Source of the DNA: F22 sp963675625
GTDB lineage: Bacteria > Bacteroidota > Bacteroidia > Bacteroidales > Bacteroidaceae
Length of the DNA: 64,000 nt
Assembly (NCBI GenBank): GCA_963675625.1
Contig: OY776497.1
Location: forward strand, 1,736,001-1,800,000
Reading direction: 5' to 3'
Shown here: piece after piece, positions 43,770-54,281 of the stretch
How positions within the stretch are numbered: the first letter of the stretch is position 1
Layout: every line of letters begins with the position of its first letter
Made by a program: the position numbers and the translations under genes
Notes under the pieces: model-generated
Database searches by the model: none
Told to the model about the DNA's origin: nothing
The model's input: the letters and a program-made list of their open reading frames with translations, nothing else

Positions 43770-46490
43770 TTAAAACTTGTATGTAATACCTAGGCTTAGA
43801 TCTATTCCCTTTTGGAATTGAGAAAGAACTACATCGCCCGTTTTGTTAGTTGAGATGTCAGTTACTTCACGTTCTAGTTTATATTTGGGATCTAATAAGT
43901 TTTTAGCTTTAAATGAGATTCCCCAGTGATTATTGAAGTTGTATTGAGTTATAAAATCTAGAGTCGTTACGTTCTTTTGAATAACATCATTGTACCCTTT
44001 AGTGCCAATCATATACACTCTATCGCTTACATAATTAAGTACAAGTGTTGATGTTAGATTAGTGCCTTCATTGTGCCAATTATATGAGATGTCAAAATTA
44101 CCAATAAATGGTGCTGCGCCTTCCAAATCTGTACCTGCTGATTTTGTGGAAATTTCATTTCCAAGATCAGCCTTACAATATGTATAGATATAAGATCCGT
44201 TAAGTCCTGTAGTTAATTTTTGAATACCATTGTCGCCAACAGGAAGTGAAAACCATGTTTTACGAAGTTCCATCTCTAAGCCTGTTGCGAAGGCTTCTTT
44301 TGAAATATTTCTGTATGAAAGTACACCAGCAGAACTACCTACGTCAATTCTTGAAATAGGATTTTCAATGTATTTATAAAAACCAGTCAATGAAAATAAT
44401 CCGTCATTGTCAAAATAATAATCCCACTTCAAATCTACATTATAGTTTGTTGATGGCTTTAAATCTGCATATCCCTCAGATGAGAATCCTACGTCTCGGT
44501 AGCGGAATGGAGAAATTTCCTTAGATTGTGGTAGAGTATATGTTGTGCTTGCACTTAAACGCAATGAATGTTTTTCATTCAGATTGTATTTAAGGTTGAA
44601 GTTTGGTAAAAAGAATTGTTTATCAAAACTTGTTTTTGAAGAATTAGATGCTTTGTTTACCATGTATTCTACGTCAAAGTTTACCTGATCATATTTTACA
44701 CCAGCAAAGAATGTCCAATCTTTGCCAAGTTGATAAGTACCTTCTGCATATATAGAATGAGTAGTTTTATCTACATTGTAACTTTCGTCGAAAATATCCA
44801 TGGTGAAGTTTCCAGCATCTAAATTATTTTGAGTGTAGTAACTATCTAGGTTTAAATTGTATCCATTCTCAGGATTGGGAGCTCCAGACAAGCGTACCTT
44901 AGAGTATACAAAATTACGTGCATCAAAATCATCCTTTGTAAAACGTCCATTGTAACCAATTTTTAGATTAGATGTGCCCTTGTCATTCAGATCATATTGC
45001 ACACTACCACGTACATTTAAATCGTTTTCTTTGAGCGTAGAGTAGTTACGTTGGCTTACATCAGAGCCAGTAAAAATATATTTAGTAGGTTGTTTAGATA
45101 GATAGTTACTTCGTCTGTCAGGTTCGTTTCCGTCAATTGTGTTATAAGCAGCGCCAGCTTCAATATGAATCTGTTTATTTAGATTATATTTACCAATTAA
45201 TTGGTTGACCATAAGTGTGTTATCATTTGTTTGTTGTCGACGAGTGAATCCGATATAACCAGATTCGTCAGCATCGCTAAATGTTTCGGAGTGCATACCA
45301 GTATAATCTTTTACAGACTGAGTGTTGTCGTGTATATAAACAAAATTATATGCCAAGTTAAACTTTTGTCCTATTGAATAGTCAAGATTCAACATGCCAA
45401 TATGTTCTGTATTGATAGTATAAGCGGCCACATTTTGGTCTTGGAACGGTGTTAATGACCCATTCGTTGTTTTGCGGATGATTCCGTCGGTGTAATTTGC
45501 TTTCTGACTTGCAGTAGCCACAGCAAAAAGAGATAACATTGAATTATCAGTTAGATTAAATTTACGACCTCCTGAAATATTAAAGCCAAAATTCATAGGA
45601 GAACTCTTTTGGGAAGGATCTAAACTGTTGTTGAAATGAAGCACATCCTCATCGTTGACTGGTGTGCTCTCGTTTGTATACCCCAAACTGTTTACTCCGT
45701 CCAATACAAGAAAATCCTCTCCAAAAGAAGAAGCGTTTGCTCCACCAGAGATGCCAATTTGTAGTGTTGAATCCCCAACAAGTTCTTTAGATAGAATGTT
45801 TATATTTGCACCAGCTGCATCACTTGGTCCACTAGCAGTAAATGCTTTGTTTACCCCTACTGCCTTTATAATATCAGAAGAAAAAAAATCTAGTGAAATA
45901 TTCTTGTATTCTGGATCTTCAGATGGAATCGGGAAGCCGTTTAATGTGGTTGAGTTGTATCGATCCCCTAATCCGCGTACGACAACATTTTTTACTCCCT
46001 CTTGTTTTGATACTCCAGAAACTTTAGCAACTGCTCCTTGTGCATCACTGATTCCCTTCCGGGAAAGCTCTCTTGCTCCGACTGATTGTACAGCAAGAAC
46101 TGCTTGTTTTTGTTCCATAAGTAACATGTTTTCACTTTCAAGGTTCTTCTTTGCTACAACCATAACATTGTCTAATGTAACCTCTGCTGCTACCATTTTG
46201 ACATCAAGGATTTGTTCTGCATTATTGCTTACCTGTATGTCTTCCATTAGAGTGGGCTTATATCCAATATAACTTACTTGAATATTGTATGTGCCCGCTT
46301 GTAATCCATTAATTTCGTAGTATCCATCAAAATTGGTGATTGCTCCTATGCTTGTGTTTACAACCATTACAGAGGCACCAATAAGTGGTTCCTTAGTCTT
46401 TTTGTCGAGGATTCGCCCTTTAAGCGTAATGGCCATAACGCTTACATTCAATGCGATGATGGCCAATGCCAATGTCAATAATCTTTTCAT
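43770..46490 (-). CDS. TonB-dependent outer-membrane receptor
   Basis: 906 residues. After the signal peptide (to about VMA) comes a CarboxypepD-regulatory-like domain (TLKGRILDKKTKEPLIGASVMVVN), then a plug (QEGVKNVVVRGLGDRYNSTTLNGFPIPSED) and a 22-strand barrel ending in an aromatic YKF. Such receptors import a ligand using TonB energy. No SusD-like partner lies next to it; the duplicated lipoprotein 41 nt downstream is the likely partner. The ligand cannot be told from sequence. The gene is divergent from the macroglobulin-like gene. Confidence 0.9.
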   Translation of the reverse strand: MKRLLTLALAIIALNVSVMAITLKGRILDKKTKEPLIGASVMVVNTSIGAITNFDGYYEINGLQAGTYNIQVSYIGYKPTLMEDIQVSNNAEQILDVKMVAAEVTLDNVMVVAKKNLESENMLLMEQKQAVLAVQSVGARELSRKGISDAQGAVAKVSGVSKQEGVKNVVVRGLGDRYNSTTLNGFPIPSEDPEYKNISLDFFSSDIIKAVGVNKAFTASGPSDAAGANINILSKELVGDSTLQIGISGGANASSFGEDFLVLDGVNSLGYTNESTPVNDEDVLHFNNSLDPSQKSSPMNFGFNISGGRKFNLTDNSMLSLFAVATASQKANYTDGIIRKTTNGSLTPFQDQNVAAYTINTEHIGMLNLDYSIGQKFNLAYNFVYIHDNTQSVKDYTGMHSETFSDADESGYIGFTRRQQTNDNTLMVNQLIGKYNLNKQIHIEAGAAYNTIDGNEPDRRSNYLSKQPTKYIFTGSDVSQRNYSTLKENDLNVRGSVQYDLNDKGTSNLKIGYNGRFTKDDFDARNFVYSKVRLSGAPNPENGYNLNLDSYYTQNNLDAGNFTMDIFDESYNVDKTTHSIYAEGTYQLGKDWTFFAGVKYDQVNFDVEYMVNKASNSSKTSFDKQFFLPNFNLKYNLNEKHSLRLSASTTYTLPQSKEISPFRYRDVGFSSEGYADLKPSTNYNVDLKWDYYFDNDGLFSLTGFYKYIENPISRIDVGSSAGVLSYRNISKEAFATGLEMELRKTWFSLPVGDNGIQKLTTGLNGSYIYTYCKADLGNEISTKSAGTDLEGAAPFIGNFDISYNWHNEGTNLTSTLVLNYVSDRVYMIGTKGYNDVIQKNVTTLDFITQYNFNNHWGISFKAKNLLDPKYKLEREVTDISTNKTGDVVLSQFQKGIDLSLGITYKF

Positions 46491-46687
46491 TTCTTTCTCT
46501 TTACTGTTTATATAATGCTAGTTTTATTATGCTGCAAATGTCAAAAATTATTGTTACAGCTTTGGGACAAATAAGATACATTGTAATGACATATTTATTA
46601 CATAAATGTTACATCAATCAAATGCGTTTTATATTTATCTTTTGGTGTTTTGTTTATAAAAGAGTCTTGTTTATCCCGTTTATTTTT

Positions 46688-46695
46688 TATTTTTG
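46688..46695 (+). promoter_or_regulatory. -7 box of the macroglobulin-like gene
   Basis: TATTTTTG with CTTG at 46666-46669 (18-nt spacer). The divergent 46490-46742 gap also must hold the receptor promoter, for which I see no clear -7 match. Confidence 0.55.
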
Positions 46696-46768
46696 TAAGG
46701 TGTACTTATGTGCGCAATAGCGACTATATGTTGCATGAAAGATGTTTAACTACTGTAGAAAACGAATT

Positions 46769-49700
46769 ATGAGAATGACCAAATATATCTTTTTATTAGT
46801 GCTGTTATTATTTAGTGCCTTAGCTCATGCTGATTCAAAATATGATAGATTGTGGAAAGCCATAGAACAGGCACAACGAGATGATCGTCCACATTTGATC
46901 CTTGAACTGTCTCGTGAATTGTATACAATAGCTGATAAAGAAGATAATGTAGCTCAGCAAGGACGTGCTTTAGCGGTACAATTAGAGACTTATAGCAAAT
47001 TGCCAGAAGATGGTCGTTCTATAGTCGCTGATCAATTGGCGCATTGGCAACAACGTGCTACTGATTATAAAGAAAAAGCTATTGTACATGCTTTACAGTG
47101 TGCTTTATTGCCTTCGCGTCAATTTGATGAAATAATTAGACATGCACATTATATATATAAGTATGGAGAGAAGTTGCATAAGATATCTTCTCGTTCTTAT
47201 GTCCCATTTGTTCAGTTAGGCACAGATAGCCAAGTTTTTAGACATCGTCTTTATCCTCTTTTATCTGAATGTGTGCTTCGGTGTTTACAAAGATCTGCTA
47301 GCTCCTACTATTGTCCTGAAGAAGAGAAAGATAAACTTTTAAAAATGCAAAGTTTGCTTTATAAACAATGGTTATCGATTGAGCAAAGTCACCATGAACT
47401 AGATGCTGCTTTGTTGGTTGCTATTGGTATGGTAGAGCATCTTTCCGATGCGCAAGATCGTTTTAGTGGTTTTAATTCATTAATCACTACTTACTCCAAA
47501 TGTAGCACTTTACTTGAATTGTATATCGTACGAGCAGTTGAAGCTCGTCGAATGGGATATCTTAATTTAGCCTTGCAGATTGCAAACGAGGGAATAAAAC
47601 GTTATCCTAAAAACCCACGTACGAGGATGTTGCAAAGTCTAATATACCAGATAAATAGACCGTATTTAAGGACTTCTATGCGTAAACAATACTGTTCAAC
47701 AGATAGTATTATGATTCAAATATATGCTGAAAATGCTCCTCAGTTGGCGGTTAAGATTGGACATATAACTCATGTTGTCTCTTTATGTGCTGATACAATG
47801 CATGTGGCGAAGGACACCACTCTATATTTCCCTCCTTTGCCTTATGGCAAATATTGCGTTGATGTTCAGCCTATTACGAACTATCCTGATAGCTTAATTA
47901 GAGCTCGTAAAACAACAGACAATACTTTCGCCGTTTCTGATTTATCAGCTCTAGTGACAGAGATTAACCCTTCCACTTTTTATGTTTTAGCTCTTAATAA
48001 ACTGACTGGCCAAATTGTTCCTGGCGCCCTCGTCACTTTAAAGGGGGATAATTCTTCTCGCTGCATAGAAGCAGATAAGCATGGAGTGGCTGTTTTCTCT
48101 AACTGCTCTTATTTGAGGCCAAAAGTTTCAGTACGTCTTCCAAAAGATCTGTCAGATCAATTCATGCCTTTTCGTTCTGCTCGATTTTATCATTTAACTT
48201 GTCCTGACAATAAAATAGATACCCTTGTGCAAATGAGTACGGACCGACCTATTTATCATCCAGGAGACAGTGTACATGTACGTGTGCTGGCTTATACTAG
48301 AAATGATGTACATGGTCGTGTACTGCCTAATAAAAAAATGACTTTTACGCTCAAAAATCCGAGTAGAAAGAAAGTGCAGACCTATTCCGTAGTGACTGAT
48401 AAGCATGGTGTGGGTACAATACACATGACTTTGCCCAAGCATGGGCTAAATGGTACATACATCTTGAGATCTGATAATTGGTATGCACGTTCAAAGTCTA
48501 TTGAGGTTGCTGATTATCAATTGCCTAGCTTTACAGTAAAACCAGTACAAAAATATAAGGACAGTTTACAAGTTGGTCAACCTTTTTCCTGTATCCTTGA
48601 AGCAATGCAAGTGACGGGAGTACCGATGCAACATGCACGAGTTAATTATTCCATAAAACGTGTAGGGTTATTCGGGATATATTCTTCTGCTTTTTATGGG
48701 TCTAGATATCAGGATATCTTGCATGGTGATGGAGTGACTGATGAAAAAGGACGTTTTTTGATGACTATAACTTTAGATTCTCTCCAAGTACTTTTCCCCA
48801 AGGAACGTTTTGAAGTCTCATATCATGTTGTAGCACCTTCTGGTGAAAGTCATGATGCCACTCAAGCTTTGGTTGTGTATGGGGGTAAACATATTTATCA
48901 ATCGCAATTACCAGATAGCATAACAAATCCTATATGGACGGCAAATGAAATATATACTTATGGTCCGAAGTCCCCTGCAAATTTCACTATTCGGGTAAAT
49001 AGGCCTAATCGCCAATTATATATGATTTATGCTACGTCAGACAAAGTCTATGTGGAAGCTTTAAAGAGGGATCAAAAGACATCTGATTCTACTTATACTG
49101 TAAAGATACCCTATATTCCAGCTATGCGTCATGGAGTATATGCAGACTTCTATGCTATTGGTGAGGGGCGGATTAATGATATTCGAGTGCGCTTAGAACT
49201 ACAACAGCCTGATAAGCAACTACATATTCAAACAGTTTCCTTTAGGGACCATTTAATTCCAAAGTCAGTGGAATCGTGGAAATTCAGAGTCCTTGATACA
49301 ACAGATAAGCCAGTCGAAGCGACACTTGGTGTATGGATGTATGATGCAGCTTTGGACGCTTTGGCTCATTCTAGAGAAAACTGGCAACTATCTTGGCAAC
49401 CTAATTTGATTAATAGTGGTATTGGAGAATTGGCTCTAGGCTGGTGCGATCCTGATTCTTATTTTTACAGATTGCCCAATTTTCCAAGTCTAGCTTTGCA
49501 AAAGGATGCCTTTATGGGCAATTGGTGGTATAGTCCCATTCGTATTCGTGGAAGATCTGTTTTACGCAAGGCATACACAAAACAGAGTCCAATGGCTAAT
49601 TATGTTTCAGATAAACGATTAGGTGAACAAAAAGTGGATATGTCTTTTGTGCCACCGTCAGAAGATACTGCAAACGAAATTTTAAATCACCTAGACTTTT

Positions 49701-51889
49701 TGCGTGTGGCGTCTACTCCCACAGCTTATTTCTATCCAAATTTACATACAGATAAGTTGGGGACAGTGCAAGTTGTTTTTAAAACCCCTGCCGATTTAAC
49801 GACTTGGAGAGTGCATGTTTTAGCTCATACAGATTCTTTAGCTCAAGGTCAAATTGACACCTTGGTTGTGACCAATAAGCCATTAATGGTTCATCCTGTT
49901 CTGCCACGTTTTTGTCGTGTTGGTGACCAATGTACACTGTCAACACAAGTTAGTAATCGACAACATATTTCGAACTCTGTGTCATTAGACTGGGTTCTGT
50001 TTGATCTTAATACAAAGAAAATTCTTCAAAAACATTCACAGACGTTTGTTTTAAAAGCTGATGCTCAAAAGACTTTGAAGTGGACACCAAGCACTTTTAC
50101 TCATGCTGGTCAAGTTGGTTTTAGAGTCATTGCGAAAAGCCACTATGCACAGGATGGTGAACAGCATGTATTACGTATTCTTGATAATCAAGTACAAGTC
50201 AGCACGTCCTTACCTTTTACTTTGTCTCCTACCTTACAGATGGGTTCGACATGGTCTAGCGATATGACACCTTTTGAGCAATCAGATTCCATTCATGTTG
50301 AGCTTACTCACGGACTGTATAGTGTCGCTCTACAACAATTGCCTAGTCTGTTTGTTAGTGGCAATGCATATTGTGTATATGGGACTATGCACCGATATTA
50401 TGCCACTTTATTAGGGCAAATGATTCTGGGTAAGCAGCCAGCTTTAAAGGTCTGGTTAAATGATCAAATAAGAAGTCAACATCTGCAGACTCACAATACT
50501 TCTAGTTGGGAAGACACACCATGGGAAGCCCTGCAAGAAGCTCGTCGCACACTGTGGCTCAATTTGGCCTCTACTGATACTATTTTAGCTATGAAGAAGG
50601 AAGAGTATGTCAAAGGTTTAAAAGCATTACAAACACATGAGGGCAGCTTTTCATGGTTCTCAGGTATGCAAGGGTCAAGTTTTCTAACCTCATATATTTT
50701 GGAGCTGCATGCCTATATGTCTATGTTGTTACCAAAAGGTGATGTTGATGGAGAAGTTGATAAAGCCATGACAAAGGCTTATGCTTGGATACAGCAAAAT
50801 GCACACAATTGTATGCTCTTGAAGCAACAGAAAAAGGAATATGAAGATTATTTTGATCCATATAGCTACCTGTATGTGTGGGCACTATATACTGATGGAA
50901 AAAGTATTCCTCAAGAAGTCCACTATTTTTATGATAATCTTCCCCAAGAGAGCCGTGATATTCCTGTATCTCGTAAATTACAAGTCGCGTTGGCGGCTCT
51001 GAAAATGGGAGATGTAGAGAGGGCAAAAATGTTGATGCATTCACTTAGTGAGTATGCTTTATATTCTGACCATACAAAGTTATTATCATCTGCTGTTTAC
51101 CTCACTAACTTACTAGGTCATGCTAAGGATAGAGACGAAGTTATTATGCATGCGTTACAAGAAGCACGTACGAAAGGATGGACAGCAATAGGTGATCAAA
51201 TTCGTATTATATATAGTTTGTTGGCTATGGATACTCAGCTACCAAGCACTTTTTCTGCGCAACTAACTTTAGAATCTTCAGTTGATAAAAAAGACGTTTC
51301 TAGTAAATTTCATAAAGATTGGAAGAATGTTGAAACAGGTATTTTGTCCGAAGATGTACTAACTCCTAAAGGTGCATTTACACATGTCGCGATAAAAAAT
51401 GAGTCTGCCGTACCTCTTTGGGGAGTTATATCTTCTGTTAATACACAAGAAAATACAAAATTAAGTGCTGTCTCTTCTAGTGGGTTGTCCATTAAACGAA
51501 CCCTTATGAAAGAAAAAAGAGAAGGTAATAGTATCGTTTGGTCCCCAAGTACTACTTTTCAAAAAGGAGATGTTGTGCGTGTGCAGATAATTATCAATGC
51601 CCCACAAAGTTTGTCGTTAATACAAATAACAGATCGTTATGCAGGGGCATTAGTACCACGTTGTCAAACAGCTCGTTTTAATTGGGGATATCCTTCTTTT
51701 TATCTTGATCCAAAGAAGACAGAGATGCAATGCTTTATTCATCGAATCCCTAAGGGAAAAACCGTTGTGTCTTATGATATGTTAGCTCAACAAACAGGGG
51801 AATATAGAGACAATGGAGTTGAACTAATTTCTTGTTATGCACCAGAATATATAGCAAATTCAGATTCTAAAGAAATAACCATCAAATAA
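46769..51889 (+). CDS. Alpha-2-macroglobulin-like periplasmic protein, thioester motif lost
   Basis: 1706 residues: signal peptide (MRMTKYIFLLVLLLFSALAHA), an alpha-helical N-terminal region, macroglobulin domains (DRPIYHPGDSVHVRVLAYTR is the MG2 signature), the ALFA-2 region (TDKLGTVQVVFKTPADLTTWRV) and the complement-like alpha/alpha toroid. The usual thioester box is CxEQ followed by a RYYA-like segment; here it reads CVYGTMHRYYA (Cys1202 at 50372-50374), so the Glu and Gln are gone. It cannot form the thioester. No lipobox, so it is probably soluble in the periplasm. The start was set at the Met before the signal peptide; an ATG at 46742 is also possible. Confidence 0.85.
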   Translation: MRMTKYIFLLVLLLFSALAHADSKYDRLWKAIEQAQRDDRPHLILELSRELYTIADKEDNVAQQGRALAVQLETYSKLPEDGRSIVADQLAHWQQRATDYKEKAIVHALQCALLPSRQFDEIIRHAHYIYKYGEKLHKISSRSYVPFVQLGTDSQVFRHRLYPLLSECVLRCLQRSASSYYCPEEEKDKLLKMQSLLYKQWLSIEQSHHELDAALLVAIGMVEHLSDAQDRFSGFNSLITTYSKCSTLLELYIVRAVEARRMGYLNLALQIANEGIKRYPKNPRTRMLQSLIYQINRPYLRTSMRKQYCSTDSIMIQIYAENAPQLAVKIGHITHVVSLCADTMHVAKDTTLYFPPLPYGKYCVDVQPITNYPDSLIRARKTTDNTFAVSDLSALVTEINPSTFYVLALNKLTGQIVPGALVTLKGDNSSRCIEADKHGVAVFSNCSYLRPKVSVRLPKDLSDQFMPFRSARFYHLTCPDNKIDTLVQMSTDRPIYHPGDSVHVRVLAYTRNDVHGRVLPNKKMTFTLKNPSRKKVQTYSVVTDKHGVGTIHMTLPKHGLNGTYILRSDNWYARSKSIEVADYQLPSFTVKPVQKYKDSLQVGQPFSCILEAMQVTGVPMQHARVNYSIKRVGLFGIYSSAFYGSRYQDILHGDGVTDEKGRFLMTITLDSLQVLFPKERFEVSYHVVAPSGESHDATQALVVYGGKHIYQSQLPDSITNPIWTANEIYTYGPKSPANFTIRVNRPNRQLYMIYATSDKVYVEALKRDQKTSDSTYTVKIPYIPAMRHGVYADFYAIGEGRINDIRVRLELQQPDKQLHIQTVSFRDHLIPKSVESWKFRVLDTTDKPVEATLGVWMYDAALDALAHSRENWQLSWQPNLINSGIGELALGWCDPDSYFYRLPNFPSLALQKDAFMGNWWYSPIRIRGRSVLRKAYTKQSPMANYVSDKRLGEQKVDMSFVPPSEDTANEILNHLDFLRVASTPTAYFYPNLHTDKLGTVQVVFKTPADLTTWRVHVLAHTDSLAQGQIDTLVVTNKPLMVHPVLPRFCRVGDQCTLSTQVSNRQHISNSVSLDWVLFDLNTKKILQKHSQTFVLKADAQKTLKWTPSTFTHAGQVGFRVIAKSHYAQDGEQHVLRILDNQVQVSTSLPFTLSPTLQMGSTWSSDMTPFEQSDSIHVELTHGLYSVALQQLPSLFVSGNAYCVYGTMHRYYATLLGQMILGKQPALKVWLNDQIRSQHLQTHNTSSWEDTPWEALQEARRTLWLNLASTDTILAMKKEEYVKGLKALQTHEGSFSWFSGMQGSSFLTSYILELHAYMSMLLPKGDVDGEVDKAMTKAYAWIQQNAHNCMLLKQQKKEYEDYFDPYSYLYVWALYTDGKSIPQEVHYFYDNLPQESRDIPVSRKLQVALAALKMGDVERAKMLMHSLSEYALYSDHTKLLSSAVYLTNLLGHAKDRDEVIMHALQEARTKGWTAIGDQIRIIYSLLAMDTQLPSTFSAQLTLESSVDKKDVSSKFHKDWKNVETGILSEDVLTPKGAFTHVAIKNESAVPLWGVISSVNTQENTKLSAVSSSGLSIKRTLMKEKREGNSIVWSPSTTFQKGDVVRVQIIINAPQSLSLIQITDRYAGALVPRCQTARFNWGYPSFYLDPKKTEMQCFIHRIPKGKTVVSYDMLAQQTGEYRDNGVELISCYAPEYIANSDSKEITIK

Positions 51890-51903
51890 TCAGATAGAAT
51901 CAT

Positions 51904-51911
51904 TATCTTTG
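51904..51911 (+). promoter_or_regulatory. -7 box upstream of the DUF1573 gene
   Basis: TATCTTTG matches the consensus, about 78 nt before the ATG; the -33 is unclear. Confidence 0.5.
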
Positions 51912-51988
51912 CATGACTATTTTGCTTTGTAGCTTTATTTAATCCTAAAATTGAAAGCTATGAAGTCTAGATTATATATAAGATCATG

Positions 51989-53041
51989 ATGAAAAAATTG
52001 CTATTTATATTTGGTCTCCTTACGATGACCATATCCGTTTGGGCACAACCCAAAATGTCGTTGGGCGCAGTTCATAAAGTGTTGGGGCAAGTTCAATGGA
52101 AACATCCACAGACAATTGAATTTAATGTCCATAATACTGGTGATAGTCCTATGATGATTAACCAAGTGTATGCGTCTTGTGGGTGTACAGAGGTCGATTG
52201 GCCTCATAGTGCCATTATGGCTGGTGATAGTGCCGTTGTCAAAGCGATTTTTGACGCAGAAGCTTTAGGACATTTTGATAAGGAAATAGCCATCTATTCT
52301 AATGCTACCCCTAATCGTTTGTATGCACATTTCTCAGGAGTTGTGGTTCAGCAGATAACAGACTATAGCGCCATTCTACCTGTCCAAATGGGAAATATAC
52401 GTATTGGGGTTACAGATTTAAAATTTGGAGATATTTCTAAGACAGATACTCCGACTCAAGAAATGCATATTGCCAACCAGGGGCAGACACCTTACCGTGT
52501 ACAGTTGATGCACCTTCCTCCATATATGCAGGCAGAGTATCAGCCTCAGATACTAGAACCTAATCAACAAGGGATTATTCGTCTGCATCTACATTCTGCA
52601 GAAATCAACAAGTATGGGGAATACAATACCGATTTGTATTTATCTCGTTTTGATGGTGATTTAGTAAGCGGTGAAAATCAAATACCCCTACAATTTACTT
52701 TGTTGCCAGTCTATGCGGAGAATAAACAAAATAGTCCCGCCATAACAATAGACAGTTTGAAATTGAATGTTTCAGAAGATTTAGCTCATAAAAGTCGTGC
52801 TGTTCGTCGTGTAACGCTCCACAATCGTGGTAATCAACCACTTAAGATATATCGAATCCAAGTGTTTAGCCCAGCTGTTGAGGCGCGACTTAAACATAGT
52901 ATTATTGCCACAGGAGCTGATGAGAGCCTAATCCTCACCATTCGTAAAAAATACATTGATGCAGGTGATAAGTCACTTCGCTTATTGCTTATAACTAACG
53001 ATCCTCTGCAACCTAAGCTAGAGATGACTATTCAATTATAG
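51989..53041 (+). CDS. DUF1573 protein, exported
   Basis: 350 residues with a signal peptide (MKKLLFIFGLLTMTISVWA before QPKMSL). The first Ig-like module holds VYASCGCTEVDWPHSAIMAGDSAVVKAIFD, the DUF1573 hallmark (CGC pair, with the beta-sandwich pattern). At least two more immunoglobulin-like repeats follow (DISKTDTPTQEMHIANQGQTPYRV and AVRRVTLHNRGNQPLKIYRI). Function is unknown. It precedes meaB by 42 nt but the co-transcription is incidental. Confidence 0.85.
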   Translation: MKKLLFIFGLLTMTISVWAQPKMSLGAVHKVLGQVQWKHPQTIEFNVHNTGDSPMMINQVYASCGCTEVDWPHSAIMAGDSAVVKAIFDAEALGHFDKEIAIYSNATPNRLYAHFSGVVVQQITDYSAILPVQMGNIRIGVTDLKFGDISKTDTPTQEMHIANQGQTPYRVQLMHLPPYMQAEYQPQILEPNQQGIIRLHLHSAEINKYGEYNTDLYLSRFDGDLVSGENQIPLQFTLLPVYAENKQNSPAITIDSLKLNVSEDLAHKSRAVRRVTLHNRGNQPLKIYRIQVFSPAVEARLKHSIIATGADESLILTIRKKYIDAGDKSLRLLLITNDPLQPKLEMTIQL

Positions 53042-53083
53042 CCCTTGTCTTGGGAAGTAGTTGCTCATAAAACTTTTATGATT

Positions 53084-54175
53084 ATGAATCATCCAGAAAA
53101 CGATCCAGCATACAAAGGGCTTGTTGTCAACAAAGGTGTTGCTCAGCCTTCCTCAGTGAGTCCATACCGTAAGAAACGTCATCGTCCCCAACTGAGCATA
53201 CATGAATATGTAGAAGGAATTCTCAAAGGACATATCCCTACATTGGCACAAGCTGTTACATTAGTAGAGAGCTTACGTCCAGACCATCATGCCATGGGAC
53301 AAGAGGTCATTGAAAAGTGTATTCCTTACAGTGGTCAGTCTATTCGTATAGGTATCAGTGGAGTACCTGGAGCAGGAAAGAGTACTAGTATTGATGAATT
53401 TGGCATACATTTATTGGATAAATATGGGGGCAAGTTAGCTGTGTTAGCTATTGACCCGTCTAGTGAACGTAGTAAGGGATCTATCTTAGGAGATAAAACT
53501 CGAATGGAGAAACTTGCAGTACACCCAGATAGTTTCGTACGCCCTAGTCCATCTGCAGGAAGTTTAGGTGGAGTTGCTCGTAAAACACGCGAAACAATTA
53601 TTCTCTGTGAAGCAGCAGGTTTTGATAAGATATTTGTGGAGACTGTCGGTGTTGGTCAAAGTGAAACAGCTGTACATAGTATGGTCGATTTCTTCCTTTT
53701 AATACAGCTAGCCAATACAGGTGACGAACTTCAAGGGATAAAACGAGGCATTATGGAAATGGCTGATGGTATTATTATCAACAAAGCTGATGGAGATAAT
53801 GTTGAGGCTGCTGAACTTGCAGCTAGTCGATTTCGTAATGCTTTACACCTATTTCCTATGCCAGATAGTGGTTGGACTCCACAAGTACTTACATATAGTG
53901 GGTTTTATGGTCTGAAGATCGCAGAAGTCTGGGATATGGTATATGACTATATTGCTTTTGTCAAGAAAAGTGGTTATTTTGATTTTCGTCGACAAGAGCA
54001 AGCTAAGTATTGGATGTATGAAAGCATCAATGAACAGCTTAAAAATAGCTTTTATCAGAACAAAGTAATAGAAAGCATGTTGCCGACTAAGGAACGTGAA
54101 GTGCTTAATAATCAGAGTAGTAGTTTTACAGCTGCGAAACAGTTGTTGGAAACATATTTTGATCAGATGAAATAG
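53084..54175 (+). CDS. meaB: Methylmalonyl-CoA mutase-associated GTPase
   Basis: G3E-family GTPase that loads adenosylcobalamin into methylmalonyl-CoA mutase and protects it from inactivation. The 363 residues contain the P-loop GVPGAGKSTSIDEFG, LAIDPSSERSKGSILGDKTRME, a switch region ETVGVGQSETAV and NKAD for guanine. An in-frame TTG at 53045 and an ATG at 53078 are possible; 53084 was chosen because MNHPENDPAYKGLVVNKG matches my memory of homologous starts. The mutase genes lie 6 kb downstream rather than adjacent. Confidence 0.94.
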   Translation: MNHPENDPAYKGLVVNKGVAQPSSVSPYRKKRHRPQLSIHEYVEGILKGHIPTLAQAVTLVESLRPDHHAMGQEVIEKCIPYSGQSIRIGISGVPGAGKSTSIDEFGIHLLDKYGGKLAVLAIDPSSERSKGSILGDKTRMEKLAVHPDSFVRPSPSAGSLGGVARKTRETIILCEAAGFDKIFVETVGVGQSETAVHSMVDFFLLIQLANTGDELQGIKRGIMEMADGIIINKADGDNVEAAELAASRFRNALHLFPMPDSGWTPQVLTYSGFYGLKIAEVWDMVYDYIAFVKKSGYFDFRRQEQAKYWMYESINEQLKNSFYQNKVIESMLPTKEREVLNNQSSSFTAAKQLLETYFDQMK

Positions 54176-54268
54176 ATATATGTCGTCTGGAATGTATAGA
54201 GTTCAACTATCCATCCCTTATTTAGACCCTTTTATAATTTATTTGTAGATATAATCATATAAAAGCGC

Positions 54269-54276
54269 TATTTTTG
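54269..54276 (+). promoter_or_regulatory. -7 box directly before a start codon
   Basis: TATTTTTG ends 5 nt before the ATG at 54282, so the transcript would be leaderless or nearly so. TTTG lies at 54242-54245 with a longer than usual 23-nt spacer. Confidence 0.5.
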
Positions 54277-54281
54277 CACGC

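Noticed and set aside
45655..46272. 205-codon open frame on the plus strand
   Set aside because: It lies antisense to the well-supported TonB-dependent receptor and shows no recognisable domain.
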